This document shows positions 63,373 to 64,000 of a DNA stretch of 64,000 nt, piece by piece. The position numbers and the translations under genes were made by a program. The stretch is from Desulfomonile sp963700305 (lineage in GTDB: Bacteria > Desulfobacterota > Desulfomonilia > Desulfomonilales > Desulfomonilaceae). The stretch spans positions 135,992 to 199,991 of the forward strand of contig CAVOXB010000019.1 of the NCBI GenBank assembly GCA_963700305.1, in the 5' to 3' direction. Each line of letters opens with the position of its first letter. The first letter of the stretch is position 1. The notes below the pieces were generated by a model. It worked only from the letters and a program-made list of their open reading frames with translations. It made no database searches and was not told the DNA's origin.

Positions 63373-63684
63373 AAAAGAAAGACAGGAAGCGGCCGTCAAC
63401 CTATCTATCTGACCTCTTAGTCGTTTGAGGACATCTTCATAGGTCTTTTGCTCTACCTGCAGGAAGTGCGAACCGATACCCCCCCGAAAGAAGAAGGCAA
63501 TCGGAAAAAACTCGGCAACGGCAACAAAAAAGAGTAACATTTACGAAGCCGAAAGGGAATGATCCAATGAATAGAAAACGTTCTCGTCAGGCGGGAGTCG
63601 GTCTTTCCGGCATCCGAAAGGGACCGGTCTCGCTGAACTAAAGCTCGGTAAGAGTTCTAAAATGGGACAAGGCCTCCAATTCTT

Positions 63685-64000
63685 GGCCTGAAAAAGACTA
63701 CCAAAGAGTTCATAGAGAATGTCCTTGAAAACATAATAGAATCCATCGTGGTGACGAGTTTGGAAGGACGGCTGGTTTTCTTTAAGAAGTTTTCGAAGAG
63801 ATGTTCGAATACCAAGCGGAGGAAGTGCTCAACCGGCACATAGTCGTGCTTGGAGCCCGGGAGCCTGATGGATAGGCCACATTGGCAGAACAAGTCCTTT
63901 CACGGAGAAATCATTCTAAAGACCAAAGGGGGACGATGGTTCCCCGGGACGTCCACTGCGTGCCGCTCTGAGATGAAACCATCGCCCCATCGCCATGGTA
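63685..64000 (+). pseudogene. PAS-domain sensor gene fragment, frameshifted, running off the window
   Basis: Reading across breaks gives a PAS domain: TKEFIENVLENIIESIVVTS then LEGRLVFFKKFS, then (next frame from about 63800) EEMFEYQAEEVLNRHIVVLG then AREPDG, a stop (TAG at about 63877) and, in a further frame, NKSFHGEIILKTKGGRWFPG. This order of strands and helices is the PAS fold and often precedes a histidine kinase. At least two shifts and one stop occur in 300 bases, and the rest lies beyond the window. The fragment may be a decayed gene or poor sequence near a contig end. Confidence 0.5.

Noticed and set aside
1..64000. tRNA genes, CRISPR arrays, insertion-sequence transposases
   Set aside because: I looked for the TPsiC-like GGTTCGAATCC element, regularly spaced identical repeats and transposase motifs and saw none; a covariance or HMM search would be needed to exclude weak cases.

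Overview
The window reads as a chromosomal segment of an anaerobic Gram-negative bacterium of the deltaproteobacterial (Desulfobacterota) type. Grounds: a membrane redox complex made of a c7-type cytochrome, a 4x[4Fe-4S] protein, an NrfD-like subunit and a molybdopterin-family subunit; PilZ proteins; a sigma-54 response regulator paired with a CxxCH-bearing sensor kinase; phenylacetate-CoA-ligase-type enzymes; and an ABC-dependent polysaccharide locus. A Desulfomonile/Syntrophobacterales-like host is my inference, since no rRNA or marker gene is present. I see no tRNA, rRNA, CRISPR array, prophage or intact insertion sequence.

Layout. 0-5 kb: end of a flavoprotein gene, then a four-gene quinone-linked redox complex resembling Qrc-type menaquinone reductases. 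5-8.3 kb: two PilZ proteins, a secreted protein, a QueG-like iron-sulfur protein and a NUDIX hydrolase. 8.3-11.2 kb: acyl-CoA dehydrogenase, amidohydrolase and TetR regulator, with a perfect palindrome in front of the operon. 11.5-15.6 kb: secreted protein, broken ankyrin gene, SdpI-like protein, and an NHEJ ligase split into PE-Lig and Pol genes. 15.8-22.8 kb: ankyrin protein, CoA ligase, small partner ORF, cysteine desulfurase, PBP1C, monooxygenase-fold protein. 22.8-26.5 kb: heptose-type GHMP kinase, DUF2062 protein, TatC. 26.8-37.7 kb: polysaccharide export ABC transporter (Wzm/Wzt-like) followed by methyltransferases and glycosyltransferases. 38-45 kb: DUF1573 protein, TatB-like protein, large permease, hydrolase, dodecin, orphan HigA, second CoA ligase. 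45-54.5 kb: giant AsmA-like protein, PPP-type phosphatase, ECF sigma factor with its neighbour, hydrolase, zinc-ribbon membrane protein. 54.9-61.6 kb: two-component system, SRPBCC membrane protein, UspA, a YeiH-like transporter and two tiny membrane proteins, all on the minus strand. 62.4-64 kb: broken metallo-beta-lactamase and PAS-domain genes.

Two features run through the whole window. First, about twenty apparent frameshifts and several in-frame stops break otherwise well-conserved genes, often at short homopolymers. This looks more like indel error in the assembly than mass pseudogenisation, so I annotate such genes across the shift. Second, several families of GC-rich palindromic repeats occupy many of the gaps.

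The most interesting signal is a conserved N-terminal module of about 55 residues. It is present in three unlinked genes (a PilZ protein, an ankyrin protein and a zinc-ribbon membrane protein) and looks like a shared adaptor joined to different effector domains.
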